20,129 nucleotides of DNA, from contig CAYMDN010000026.1 in assembly GCA_964389545.1 (NCBI GenBank), forward strand, positions 1 through 20,129, read 5' to 3'. Position numbers and translations under genes: made by a program. The notes beneath the pieces were generated by a model. That model worked only from the letters and a program-made list of their open reading frames with translations, searched no databases and was not told the DNA's origin. Within the stretch, counting starts at the first letter, position 1; every line of letters begins with the position of its first letter. Positions 1 through 9,667 of this stretch are shown piece after piece. The DNA is from UMGS1781 sp964389545 (GTDB lineage Bacteria > Bacillota > Clostridia > TANB77 > CAG-508).

Positions 1-365
1 GTTTGTCCATCTACTTCTTTGCTGTCTAATACTACTTCTTTTTCATCTACTATTTTTTCTACATATTTTACTGTGTAGCTTAAGTCTGTTCTCTTTGTAT
101 ATGTAAATGTGATTACATTGTTTTCAACTGCTAGTTTTAATGATTTTTCTGATTCTTCATTTTTTACTAGCACATATCCTGTTACACTTGCTGCTTCTTC
201 TTTTACTGTTTCTCCAAATGTTTTTCCATTTACTGTTTTTTGTGTTGCTACTGCTGTTCCAGCTTCATCTACGTAATTTACTACATAGCTTATGTCTGTT
301 CTTGCATTCCATTTTGCATATAATGTTGTGTCTACTGTTACTACATATTTATCGTCTTCGTTTAA
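1..365 (-). CDS. Giant repeat-rich surface protein, C-terminal segment (partial)
   Basis: Reading minus from 365, 121 codons are open to the window edge. They begin LNEDDKYVVTVDTTLYAKW and continue into repeats such as ISYVVNYVDEAGTAVATQ and NVITFTYTKRTDLSYTVKY, which resemble MucBP (mucin-binding) repeats. The opening residues repeat those just inside the neighbouring segment (TVDTTLYAKYDVDDSQ), so this is a further repeat of the same gene beyond the 100-N gap. No stop, LPXTG motif or other wall anchor is reached; the anchor, if any, lies outside. Too short for standard gene finders because the frame is interrupted by N. Confidence 0.7.
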
Positions 366-465
366 NNNNNNNNNNNNNNNNNNNNNNNNNNNNNNNNNNN
401 NNNNNNNNNNNNNNNNNNNNNNNNNNNNNNNNNNNNNNNNNNNNNNNNNNNNNNNNNNNNNNNNN
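366..465. other. Assembly gap (100 N) inside the giant gene
   Basis: Exactly 100 N, the usual placeholder for a gap of unknown size. The 55 bases before it (311-365) recur at 504-558, and the first 55 bases after it (466-520) recur at 928-982. Both contig ends therefore lie on a repeated 55-mer, as expected when a k=55 graph breaks at a repeat. Confidence 0.95.
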
Positions 466-3400
466 GTAGCTTATTGTCTTTGTTTGACTATCGTCTACAT
501 CATATTTTGCATATAATGTTGTGTCTACTGTTACTACATATTTATCGTCTTCGTTTAATGTTACTGCTGTTTCACAGTCTTCATCTACATACCATCCTAC
601 AAAGCTATATCCTGTCTTTGTTGTGCTTGGTAAGTCTATTACTGCATCATATTCTGTTTCTATTTCTTCTACAGCTTCTCCACCATTTACTTCAAATGTG
701 ATTGTTGCTGCATCTGCTACGTAATATACTTTGATTGTTCCATTTGGTGCTATTGTTGTTGGTAATGTTCCTGTTGTTTCTGCATCGAATGTATATCCTG
801 TATATTTGTTGCTTGTGTTAATTTTGCTTGCTACTACTGGTGCTACTGTTTGTAATACTTGTACTGTTTCGCTTATTGTTGCTGTATCTGCTTCTACTTT
901 GTTTCCGTTTTTGTAGTACTCTACTGTGTAGCTTATTGTCTTTGTTTGACTATCGTCTACATCATATTTTGCATATAATGTTATGTTTCCAGCTGTTGTA
1001 TATGTTGCTTCTACATTAAATTCTTTATCATCTGCTGTAAACCATCCTATAAATCTATATCCTGTTTTTGTTGTGTTTGGTCTATCAGCTACTGCGATTG
1101 TTCCATCAAATGCTACTGTTGCTGTTTTTAATGTTGTTTCTTCATCTTTGAATGTTACACTATATGTGTTTGCTGTATATTCTACTGCTACTGTTACGTC
1201 TTCTCCTGGCATTGCAAATGTATATGTTCCGTCTGTTTGTTTTGTTGTTGTTACTTCATTTTCTCCTGCCATTACAGTTACTGTTTCAGTATATCCTGTT
1301 TTTGCTACCGGTGTTAATGTTACTGTAGCGTTTCTTGGAGCTACTTCTCTGTCTGTTGCTATATCTTCTGATGTAACATTTATTCCGTATGTTACTTCTT
1401 GCTTTGTTAGATCATATTTAACAGTTTTTGTTACGCTTCCTGTAAAGTTATCAGAAGTTGCTATTACTTTTACAATTATTTTGTACATTCCTGATTTTTC
1501 TGGAGCATATTCTACTATATCATTTTCATCATATTTTGTTCCGTTAAATAGAATGTATTTTACAGATTCAACTTTATAATCATCTGCTGTGATACCTTTT
1601 AAATCAACGTTTACTGTTGGTACTACACCATGTGCATCACCGTCAATTTTATTTATAGGGCTTAAGAATAATTCTACATCTCCTACTGATATTTTTACAT
1701 CATCTGCTGTTATTACTTTTTTGCTTATTTCGAATTTTACAGTTTTTGTTACTTTTCCTGAGTAGTTGTTGCTTCCTTGTACTGTTACTATTGCTTTATA
1801 TATACCTACTTCTGTTGGTTCTACTTCTGTTGCATCATTATTATCATATTTTGTTCCATTAAATTTTATAAATTTCTTTGTTATAGTTAAATCACTAGAT
1901 GCTATTAATTCGTTACCATCTAATACTGGTCTTACATTCTTTACATCTGCATCATATTCGAATTTTTTAATTGTATTTAAGTCTAATATTTCAGAATTTT
2001 CACCTTCTACAGTTCCTAATGCCACAACTTCTATATCATCAGCTGTTATTGTTTTTGGCATAATTCTGTATTTTACTTCTTTTGATATGCTTCCTGAATA
2101 TTCATTTATACCTTCAACTGTTACTCTTATTTTGTACATACCTGCATCTGAAGGTACATCTTCTGAGTAATCATCTGTATTATATTGATCGTTTACAGAT
2201 GCTACATATTCTATTGTTATTTTTATGTTTTCCTTGTCGCTTGCTAATGTTTCATTGTCTAATTCAACACTTACTGGTCTTTCTTCACCGTTATATATTA
2301 TTTGTTGTAAGCTATTATCTAGTGTTAATCCTTCTCTTGTTACAGTTATTGATGTTGTTGCATATTTTGCTTCTACTGTTGTATTTGCCTTTATAACTTT
2401 GCTTGCATCAAATTTTGCATTTCCAACATACCATCCAACAAATATATTGTTTTCTTTAATTGGATTTTCTGCTGGTGCTTCTACTTTATATCCGTTGCTT
2501 GCAATTGATAATTTTGTATCAACTACTTCGTTACCGTTCTTAAATGTTACTGTATATTCCTTTGTAGCTACTGTTACATTTAATTCTATATCATCATCTA
2601 CTGATACTATGTATGTTCCATCATCTTCTGCTGTTAATTCTGTTGTTCCATTTGCTACTGATGTTACTTGATAATCGTCTGCTGGTGTTACTGTGAATAC
2701 AACATCTTTTCCGTATTCTGCTTTAGATCCACTTGATATTGTTGTTCCATCTACTGTTGCAGATACTGTGTATCCTTCTCCATCTGCAAATATTACATTA
2801 TGTTGTGTTTTGTTTGCTACTACAGTTAATGTTACATTATCTGTTACATTTACTGTATATTTTCCGTCATTTCCTGCTGTTAATGTTGTTGTTCCATTTG
2901 CTACTGAGATTATTTCGTGTCCTGTTGCTGGTGTTACTGTGAATACTACATTTGTTCCATATTCTACTGATGCACCTGCTGTTACTGTTCCTTCTACTGT
3001 GTATTGTCCTTCTACTGATGAGTATGTTACTGTGTGTTTTGTTAATTGTGCTTCTACCATTAATATAACATCATCTTCTACAGTTACCTTATATGTTTTT
3101 CCATCTTTTTCTGGATTTACTATAGTATTTCTATTTTTTACTGTTACTTCATATCCTGTTGCTGGTGTTACTGTAAATACTATTTCATCACCATAAGCTA
3201 CTACTGTTTCTGTTTCTATTGTCTTTCCATATCTTGTTGCTGTTACTGTATATTTTCCTTCATTATCTGATGAGAATTCTACAGTATGTGGTGTACTGTC
3301 TGCTGTTATATCAAGGCTTATATCACCTTTTACTTCTACTATATATGTTACTTTATCTGATTCTGCATTTACTTGTTTATCTCCATCTTTTACAGATACT

Positions 3401-5302
3401 CCATATCCTGTAGCAGGTGTTATTGTGAATACTACTGTTTTTCCGTATTCTACTTCAGCACCATTTGCTATAGTTTCTCCATCAACTTTTGCTACTACTG
3501 TGTATCTTTTTGGAGATGTTGAATATTCTACTGTATGTTTGTTGATTGTTGCTGTTGATGTTATTGTTGTATTTCCTGTTATTTCTACAACATATACTCC
3601 ATTAGCTTCTGTTAATACATTTTCTCCTATTTTTACTCCATTTTGATCTAATGTATGTCCTTCATTTGCTGTTACCTTTACAGCTATTTTTGTTCCGTGT
3701 TCAACTTTGCTTAAGTCTTCTACTTCATTTTCTGTTGCAGCACCGTTTTCAACTGTATATGCTTTCATTGTTGTGTTTGTTGCGTCTAATGTTACTGCAT
3801 ATTTGTTGATTGTTGCTGTTGCTGTTATTGTTGTATTTCCTGTTATTTCTACTATATATACTCCATTAGCTTCTGTTAATACAGTTTCTCCTGCTTTAAC
3901 TCCGTTTTCATCTAATGTGTATCCTTCATTTGCTGTTACTTTTACTGCTATTTTTGTTCCATGTTCAATTGCACTTAAGTCTGATATTTCTGTTTCTGTT
4001 GCAGCATCGTTTTCAACTGTGTATGCTTTCATTGTTGTGTTTGTTCCATCTAATGTTACTGCATATTTGTTGATTGTTGCTGTTGCTGTTATTGTTGTAT
4101 TTCCTGTTATTTCTACTATATATGCTCCATTAGTTGCTGTTAATATAGTTTCTCCTATTTTAACTCCATCTAATGTATATCCTTCATTTGCTGTTACTTT
4201 TACTGCTATTTTTGTTCCGTGTTCAACTTTGCTTAAATCTGTTATTTCTGTTGTTGTTGCAGCATCGTTTTCAACTGTATATGCTTTCATTGTTGTGTTT
4301 GTTGCGTCTAATATTACTGCATATTTGTTGATTGTTGCTGTTGATTTTACTGTTGTATTTCCTGTTATTTCTATTATATATGCTCCATTAGATTCTGTTA
4401 ATGTAGTTTCTCCTACTTTAACACTATCTAATGTATGTCCTTCATTTGCTGTTACTTTTACTGCTATTTTTGTTCCATGTTCAATTGCACTTAAGTCTGA
4501 TATTTCTGTTTCTGTTGCAGCATCATTTTCAACTGTGTATGCTTTCATTGTTGTGTTTGTTCCATCTAATGATACTGTATATGTATTGATTGTTGCTGTT
4601 GATGTTACTGTTGTATTTTCTGTTATTTCTACTATATATGCTCCATTAGATTCTGTTAATGTATTATTTTTTATTGAAACTCCATCTAATGTATATCCTT
4701 CATTTGCTGTTACTTTTACTGCTATTTTTGTTCCGTGTTCAACTTTGCTTAAGTCTGTTATTTCTGTTGTTGTTGCAGCATCATTTTCAACTGTGTATGC
4801 TTTCATTGTTGTGTTTGTTGCGTCTAATATTACTGCATATGTTTTGATTGTAAATTTTGCATATAATGTTATACTTTCTGCTTTTACTACGTATTTTCCT
4901 TCGCTGTTTAATTCTACTGCTTCTTCATCTTTGCATGTTGAAGCTGTATACCATCCTCCGAATGTATATCCTTCTTTTACTGCTGTTTCTGGTAATGTTT
5001 CAGCTGCATCATATTTTGTGTTGATTGAAGCTATTGCTGTTCCACCGTTTACATCAAATGCTATTGTTGCATCGTTTGCTGTGAATTTTGCGTATAATTT
5101 TATGCTTCCTTTTACTGTGTATTTTCCATTTGCTGTTACTACTGCTGTTGTGCAGTTTGCATCTGTGAACCATCCTTCAAATGTATATCCTGTTTTTACT
5201 GCTGTTTCTGGTAGTTCTACTTCTGCATCATATTTTGTATTGATTGCTTCTATTGCTGTTCCACCATTTACATCAAATGTTATTGTTGCATCATTTGCTG
5301 TA
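466..5302 (-). CDS. Giant repeat-rich surface protein, middle segment
   Basis: This is the continuation of the giant surface protein: 1,612 codons with no stop, reading from 5301 to 466. There is no real start here. The methionine at 4806 is internal, and the frame is open upstream to the gap with the same ANDATIT repeat seen on the other side. Domains in order: the rest of the VNGGTAI InlB-type module, five 86-residue TNTTMKAYTVEN repeats (about 4850-3541), four YGKTVVFTITPATGY-type repeats (about 3540-2560), one InlB-like repeat with IFVGWYVG, three MBG-like repeats (about 2345-1400), an AMPGEDVTV-type domain, then InlB and MucBP-like repeats. Residues are mainly Thr, Val, Glu, Asp and Lys with almost no Cys, typical of extracellular beta repeats. 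The apparent frame change relative to 5403-9437 is explained by the arbitrary gap length. Confidence 0.8.
1400..2345 (-). repeat. Three MBG-like repeats
   Basis: Three copies of about 105 residues with the recurring core (S/V/K)G(M/I)YK-(I/V)-VTV-G-N-YSG followed by KTVK(F/Y) and ITADD. They resemble MBG-type bacterial Ig-like domains of surface proteins. Confidence 0.65.
2560..3540 (-). repeat. Four YGK-VVFTVTPATGY beta repeats
   Basis: Four diverged copies of about 75-85 residues, each with a YTV strand, a YG(K/D/T)xxVFT(I/V)TPATGY-type core and a closing YxVxVxxD strand. A related single copy lies near 6340-6110 in the upstream segment. The family is unnamed to me; it looks like a surface-protein beta module. 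Confidence 0.75.
3541..4850 (-). repeat. Five tandem 86-residue TNTTMKAYTVEN repeats
   Basis: Five copies, each with TNTTMKAYTVEN, EHGTKIAVKVTANEG and a (Y/V)IVEITGNTT-like strand. The MKAYTVEN codons begin at 4806, 4548, 4290, 4032 and 3768, so the period is 258 bp three times and then 264 bp. Copies alternate between TTTEITDLSKVEHG and TETEISDLSAIEHG, which points to duplication of a two-unit block. Confidence 0.9.
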
Positions 5303-5907
5303 NNNNNNNNNNNNNNNNNNNNNNNNNNNNNNNNNNNNNNNNNNNNNNNNNNNNNNNNNNNNNNNNNNNNNNNNNNNNNNNNNNNNNNNNNNNNNNNNNN
5401 NNTTCTATTGCTGTTCCACCATTTACATCAAATGTTATTGTTGCATCATTTGCTGTAAATTTTGCATATAATGTTATACTTTCTGCTTTTACTACGTATT
5501 TTCCATCGTTGTTTAATTCTACTGCTTCTTCATCTTTGCATGTTGAAGCTGTATACCATCCTCCGAATGTATATCCTTCTTTTACTGCTGTTTCTGGTAA
5601 TGTTTCAGCTGCATCATATTTTGTGTTGATTGAAGCTATTGCTGTTCCACCGTTTACATCAAATGCTATTGTTGCATCGTTTGCTGTGAATTTTGCGTAT
5701 AATTTTATGCTTCCTTTTACTGTGTATTTTCCATTTGCTGTTACTACTGCTGTTGTGCAGTTTGCATCTGTGAACCATCCTTCAAATGTATATCCTGTTT
5801 TTACTGCTGTTTCTGGTAGTTCTACTTCTGCATCATATTTTGTATTGATTGCTTCTATTGCTGTTCCACCATTTACATCAAATGTTATTGTTGCATCATT
5901 TGCTGTA
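4850..5907 (-). repeat. 450-bp near-identical tandem duplication spanning the gap
   Basis: Bases 4850-5302 and 5455-5907 are 453-base copies that differ at only a few positions, encoding NSEGKY against NNDGKY. If the gap flanks overlap, the period is 450 bp, or 150 residues: two InlB-type modules with TFDVNGGTAI, GYTFEGWFTD and GYTFGGWYT motifs. Additional collapsed copies could be hidden in the gap. Confidence 0.85.
5303..5402. other. Assembly gap (100 N) flanked by an identical 55-mer
   Basis: Exactly 100 N. Bases 5248-5302 and 5403-5457 are the same 55 bases, and a third copy is at 5853-5907. Overlapping the two flanks removes 155 bases and puts 5403-9437 and 466-5302 in one reading frame. 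Confidence 0.95.
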
Positions 5908-8900
5908 TAATTTGCTGTTACTGTTAATTTATTATCTGTTGCTATTGCATTTACTTTTGTATTTGCTGTAAATTCTTTGTTATCTCCATATGTCCAGTTT
6001 GTAAATGTATATCCAGTTTTTTCTGCTGGTGTTGGTAATGTTACTACATACCCTTTTTCTACATCTGTTGTTACATCATTACTTCCTGCGTTGTCTACAA
6101 ACGTTACTGTATATGTTATTTTTTCAGCCACAACTTTTAATGCTACATTTCCAGCTACTTTTACTATGTATGTTTTTCCATCTGCTGATGTTACTGGTGT
6201 TGTACCATTTGTTACTGATTTTATTTCATATCCATCTTCTGGATTTATTGTGAATACTACATCTTTTCCGTATTTTACTTGAGCGCCTGTTACTATTGAT
6301 GAATTATCTACCTTTGCATCTAATGTATATCCGTCATTTTCTTCGTCTGTGAATGTTATTGTATATTCTCTATCTATATTGTCATATTTTGCTATATATG
6401 TTGCGTCTCCTGCAACATTTACCAATTCTGCATTCCATCCTACAAATCTGTATTCTATTCCGTCTGTTGATGCTTTTGTTGGTGTTTCACCTTTATATTC
6501 TACTTTTGCATTCCACTTTAATTGTTGTTCATCTAATACAGTTTCTCCATCTTCATCTACGAATGTTATTGTATACATTCTATCATTTTGTGTATATGTT
6601 GCTGTATATGTTGTGTTTCCTGCTACTGCTACTACAGTTTTGTCCCATTTTGCAAATGTATATGTGTATTCATCTGTTGATGCTTTTGTTGGTGTTTCAC
6701 CTTTATATTCTACTTTTGCATTCCATTTTAATTGTTGTTCATCTAATACTGTTTCTCCGTCTTCATCCACGAATGTTATTGTATACATTCTATCATTTTG
6801 TGTATATGTTGCTTTATATGTTGCATCTCCTGTTACTGCTACTACAGTTTTATCCCATCCTGCAAATGTATATGTGTATTCATCTGTTGATGCTTTTGTT
6901 GGCACACTTCCTCCATATACTACTTCTTCATTCCATTTTAATTCTTGTTTATCTAACTCTGTTCCGTTTTCATCTACGAATATTATTGTATATATTCTAT
7001 CATTTGATTCATATCTTGCTGTATATATTGCGTCTCCTGCAACATTTACTAATTCTGCATTCCATCCTACAAATCTGTATTCTACTCCGTCTGTTGATGC
7101 TTTTGTAGGTGTTTTACCTTTATATTCTACTTTTACGTTCCATTTTAATTGTTGTGTATCTAATACTGTTTCTCCATCTTCATCTACGAATGTTATTGTA
7201 TACATTCTATCATTTTCTATAAATGTAGCTGTATATATTACATCTTCTGTTACTGTTGTTATTGCTTTGTCCCATCCTTTGAATGTATATGTATATAAGT
7301 TTGTTGATGCTTGTGTTGGATTATTTCCATTAAATTTAGGCATGCTTCCATAAGCTAATGTTTCTGTTTGTAATGTATCTCCATTAGCATTTTTAAATGT
7401 TACTGTATATTGATTTACTACAGCAGTATATGTTGCTGTATATTCTACATTTGCTGTTGCAGAAACTATTGATTTGTCCCATCCTTTAAATGTATATGTA
7501 TATTGTGCATCTGCTGCTCTTGTTGGATCTGCTGGTGCTACTGGCATATCTCCATATTCTAATGTATCAGATTTTAAAACTGTTCCGTCAGCATTTTTAA
7601 ATGTTATTGTAAATGTTTTTACTTGTATAGTTGAAATTGCACTATTAATAGAAGTTACTTTAGCATTTATTTGTGCTTGTGTTGATTCTGGCATGTTTAA
7701 TGCGTCAGTTAACACTTTGTAACTTTGTGCTGTATATCTATCTTGATTATCTGTGTATGTTTTTGCGTTTGTTTTTGCTGTTTCTAATGCAGATTTATCT
7801 ACTGTTAATCCTGCTATTGCTGAATTAATAGCTGTAATTTTTGCATTAATTTCTGTCTGTGTTGATTCTGGTAATGCTAATGCATTTGTTAATGCTTGAT
7901 AGCTTGCTATTGAGTAGTCTTCTGCTTTATATGTGTTTGCATTTGATTTAGCTGCTGCTAAAGCAGTTGTATCTAATGATACACTTACTTGTATTGCTAT
8001 ATTGTTTACTATTTCATAATTTGCTGTATCTGTTGGTGTGTATTTTGCATAGAATGTTCTTACTCCTGCTGTATCTCCTACACTTGTACCACTGCTAATC
8101 CATGAAAATCCTGTTGGTAATCCAATATTTGCTAAAGTTTGTCCACATCTTGCTGTTAATCCTGTTGGTATTGTATATGTTGGTGTTGCTTTTACTACAG
8201 TTATTCCAATTGTTTTTGTTGGATTTGTAATATTATAGTTTTTAGCAACATTGTTATCTGGTGTGAATTTAACTTGATATCCACTATTACTTACTGTTGG
8301 TATTGTACTTGGATTTGCCCATGTGAAAGTTCCGTAGTTAGTATTTCCACCTACGAAAATTGCGTCAGACAATCTTTGTCCATATGTTAATTGTGTTGTT
8401 GTTGGATATGTTATTGTTAAATTTACTTTATTAACAGTTACTACAACTGGTATATTGTTAACTACTTTATATTTTGTAGTATCTGATGGTGTATATGTTA
8501 CATAGAAAGTATTTTGTCCAGCATCTCCTACACTTAAAGATGAATCCTTCCATGTAAATCCGCTTGGTAGTTTTATTGATGATAGCTTATCACCATAACT
8601 TGCTGTTAATCCTGTTGGTACTGTATATGTTGGTGTTAATCCTTCTACATTATATGTTGCATTATATAATAATGTAGCACAATTATCACTACTTACTGTT
8701 GTATTATTTGAATAAAACTTCAATGACCAAGTACCTGGAGTTGATGGTGCAGTTAAATCAACACCTTCACTACCTGGTAAATATTTTACAGTATATTTAT
8801 CATAACTTGGTGCTACTTCTCCAGCTTTAACCCAAGTATATTTTACAAAATACACTCCAGATTCTGGATCTGAAACTCTTATTTTTATTGGTTGATTTAT

Positions 8901-9437
8901 TTCTATTGTAGATCCATTTAATGGAAATTCTTTAGTATTTGAAAAATCAAATACTGGTGATGTTGTATCTTCACTTCCTACAGTATTAACTACATAAAAT
9001 GGCTTTGAATACCATGCATAATTTCCATTTATGTCTTCAGCACATACTCTGACAACGTATGTTCCTGGTGTTGATGGAACTGTAATATTATATGATACAG
9101 TTGAAGCCATTTCACTTGTTCCAAATGTATATCCTCTTGAATTTACTTCTCCTGTTACAAAATATTGCCAGTCATAATATATAGCTTTTATCTTTTCTCC
9201 TTCTGGATCTGTTGCTGTTACCTTTGTTTTAGTTCCAGCTTTTATTTGTCCTCCATTTTGCGTATAAGTTATTACTGGTGCCAAATTATCATAAGCCTTG
9301 ATTTGGTTATTCTTTGAATTTTTAAGGCTAATTGTGTAATTTACACCTTCTTTGTTTAATGCTAGTCCTAAACTAGACATTCCTATAATTAATGTTAAGA
9401 TTACAATATTCAAAACTTTTTTGAATTCGTTTTTCAT
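5403..9437 (-). CDS. Giant repeat-rich surface protein, N-terminal segment
   Basis: This is the first 1,345 codons of a giant exported protein, probably an adhesin or cell-surface matrix protein. The start at 9437 is supported by AGGAGG 8 nt upstream and a signal peptide (MKNEFKKVLNIVILTLIIGM, cleavage near residue 26). Next come two Ig-like beta domains (about 45-260), MBG-like domains with the YGDKL and YTPSDTTKY type motifs (about 262-484), two FIVAR-like helical repeats (about 484-604), and a long array of InlB B-type repeats (Flg_new family, TFKGWDK and KASTDEYTYTF motifs). The tandem ANDATITFDVNGGTAIE module follows. The frame stays open to the last base before the N run. Function is inferred from architecture only; the ligand is unknown. 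It is the same gene as 466-5302 and 1-365. Confidence 0.85.
6340..7620 (-). repeat. InlB B-type (Flg_new) repeat array
   Basis: About seven copies of a roughly 70-residue unit: ITFVDEDGETVLD, LKWNAKVEYKGETPTKAST, then F(A/K)GWDK or RFVGWNAEL and YTATY. For example, the same stretch recurs at 6541 and 6751, a 210-bp spacing. This is the Listeria-Bacteroides beta-grasp-like repeat of surface proteins. Confidence 0.85.
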
Positions 9438-9445
9438 AAAAAATA

Positions 9446-9451
9446 CCTCCT
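9446..9451 (-). promoter_or_regulatory. Ribosome binding site of the giant surface gene
   Basis: AGGAGG on the minus strand, 8 nt before the ATG at 9437. It fixes the start of the giant protein. Confidence 0.9.
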
Positions 9452-9489
9452 ATTTTTTCATACACATTAATTTCCCTATTTTATTTTAC

Positions 9490-9504
9490 ATCCTATTATA
9501 GGAT
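9490..9504. promoter_or_regulatory. 15-bp dyad overlapping the -10, candidate operator
   Basis: ATCCTAT-T-ATAGGAT is a perfect inverted repeat of 7-bp arms around one base. It covers most of the -10 and the expected transcription start, a position where a bound dimer would block RNA polymerase. No regulator is identified. Confidence 0.45.
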
Positions 9505-9528
9505 ACCACATTTTTCCTGCTTTGTCAA
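9500..9528 (-). promoter_or_regulatory. Sigma-A-like promoter of the giant surface gene
   Basis: On the minus strand TTGACA (9528-9523) is followed after 17 nt by TATCCT (9505-9500), preceded by TGG, an extended -10 arrangement. It lies about 60 nt before the ATG. The -10 matches consensus at four of six positions. Confidence 0.65.
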
Positions 9529-9558
9529 CATTTTTCTTAATATTATGTCAACATTTTT
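9523..9558 (-). repeat. Two direct copies of AAAAATGTTGACA, 23 bp apart
   Basis: The 13-mer occurs at 9523-9535 and 9546-9558. The downstream copy supplies the -35. The upstream copy has no -10 at a proper distance, so it is either chance or a second regulator site about two helical turns away. Confidence 0.6.
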
Positions 9559-9581
9559 TACCTTTTTTTACTTTTTATATA

Positions 9582-9618
9582 AAACACAAGGGAACAGCAA
9601 TGCTGTTCCCTTGTGTTT
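9582..9618 (-). terminator. Strong hairpin terminator after the Fn3 gene
   Basis: A perfect 17-bp stem (AAACACAAGGGAACAGC pairing with GCTGTTCCCTTGTGTTT) and a 3-nt loop. On the minus strand it is followed by TTATATAAAAAG, and on the plus strand by CTTTTAT. It lies about 50 nt beyond the stop of the Fn3 protein and just before the giant gene's promoter, so it probably insulates the two units. Confidence 0.7.
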
Positions 9619-9667
9619 CTTTTATAGTCCGCGTGGCCGTCATATATTCAATTGTATTTTTTTGGGG

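Noticed and set aside
366..465. Real frameshift or pseudogene in the giant gene at the left gap
   Set aside because: Frames on both sides are open and match the same repeat; the change of phase follows the placeholder length.
5280..5302. Stop codon ending the giant gene just after the gap (QQMMQQ)
   Set aside because: Result of the arbitrary 100-N length; the other phase reads TANDATIT, the expected repeat.
3707..5458. Long plus-strand open frame over the giant gene
   Set aside because: Its translation simply mirrors the minus-strand repeats, runs through the N gap, and has no ribosome binding site; the minus frame matches known surface repeats.
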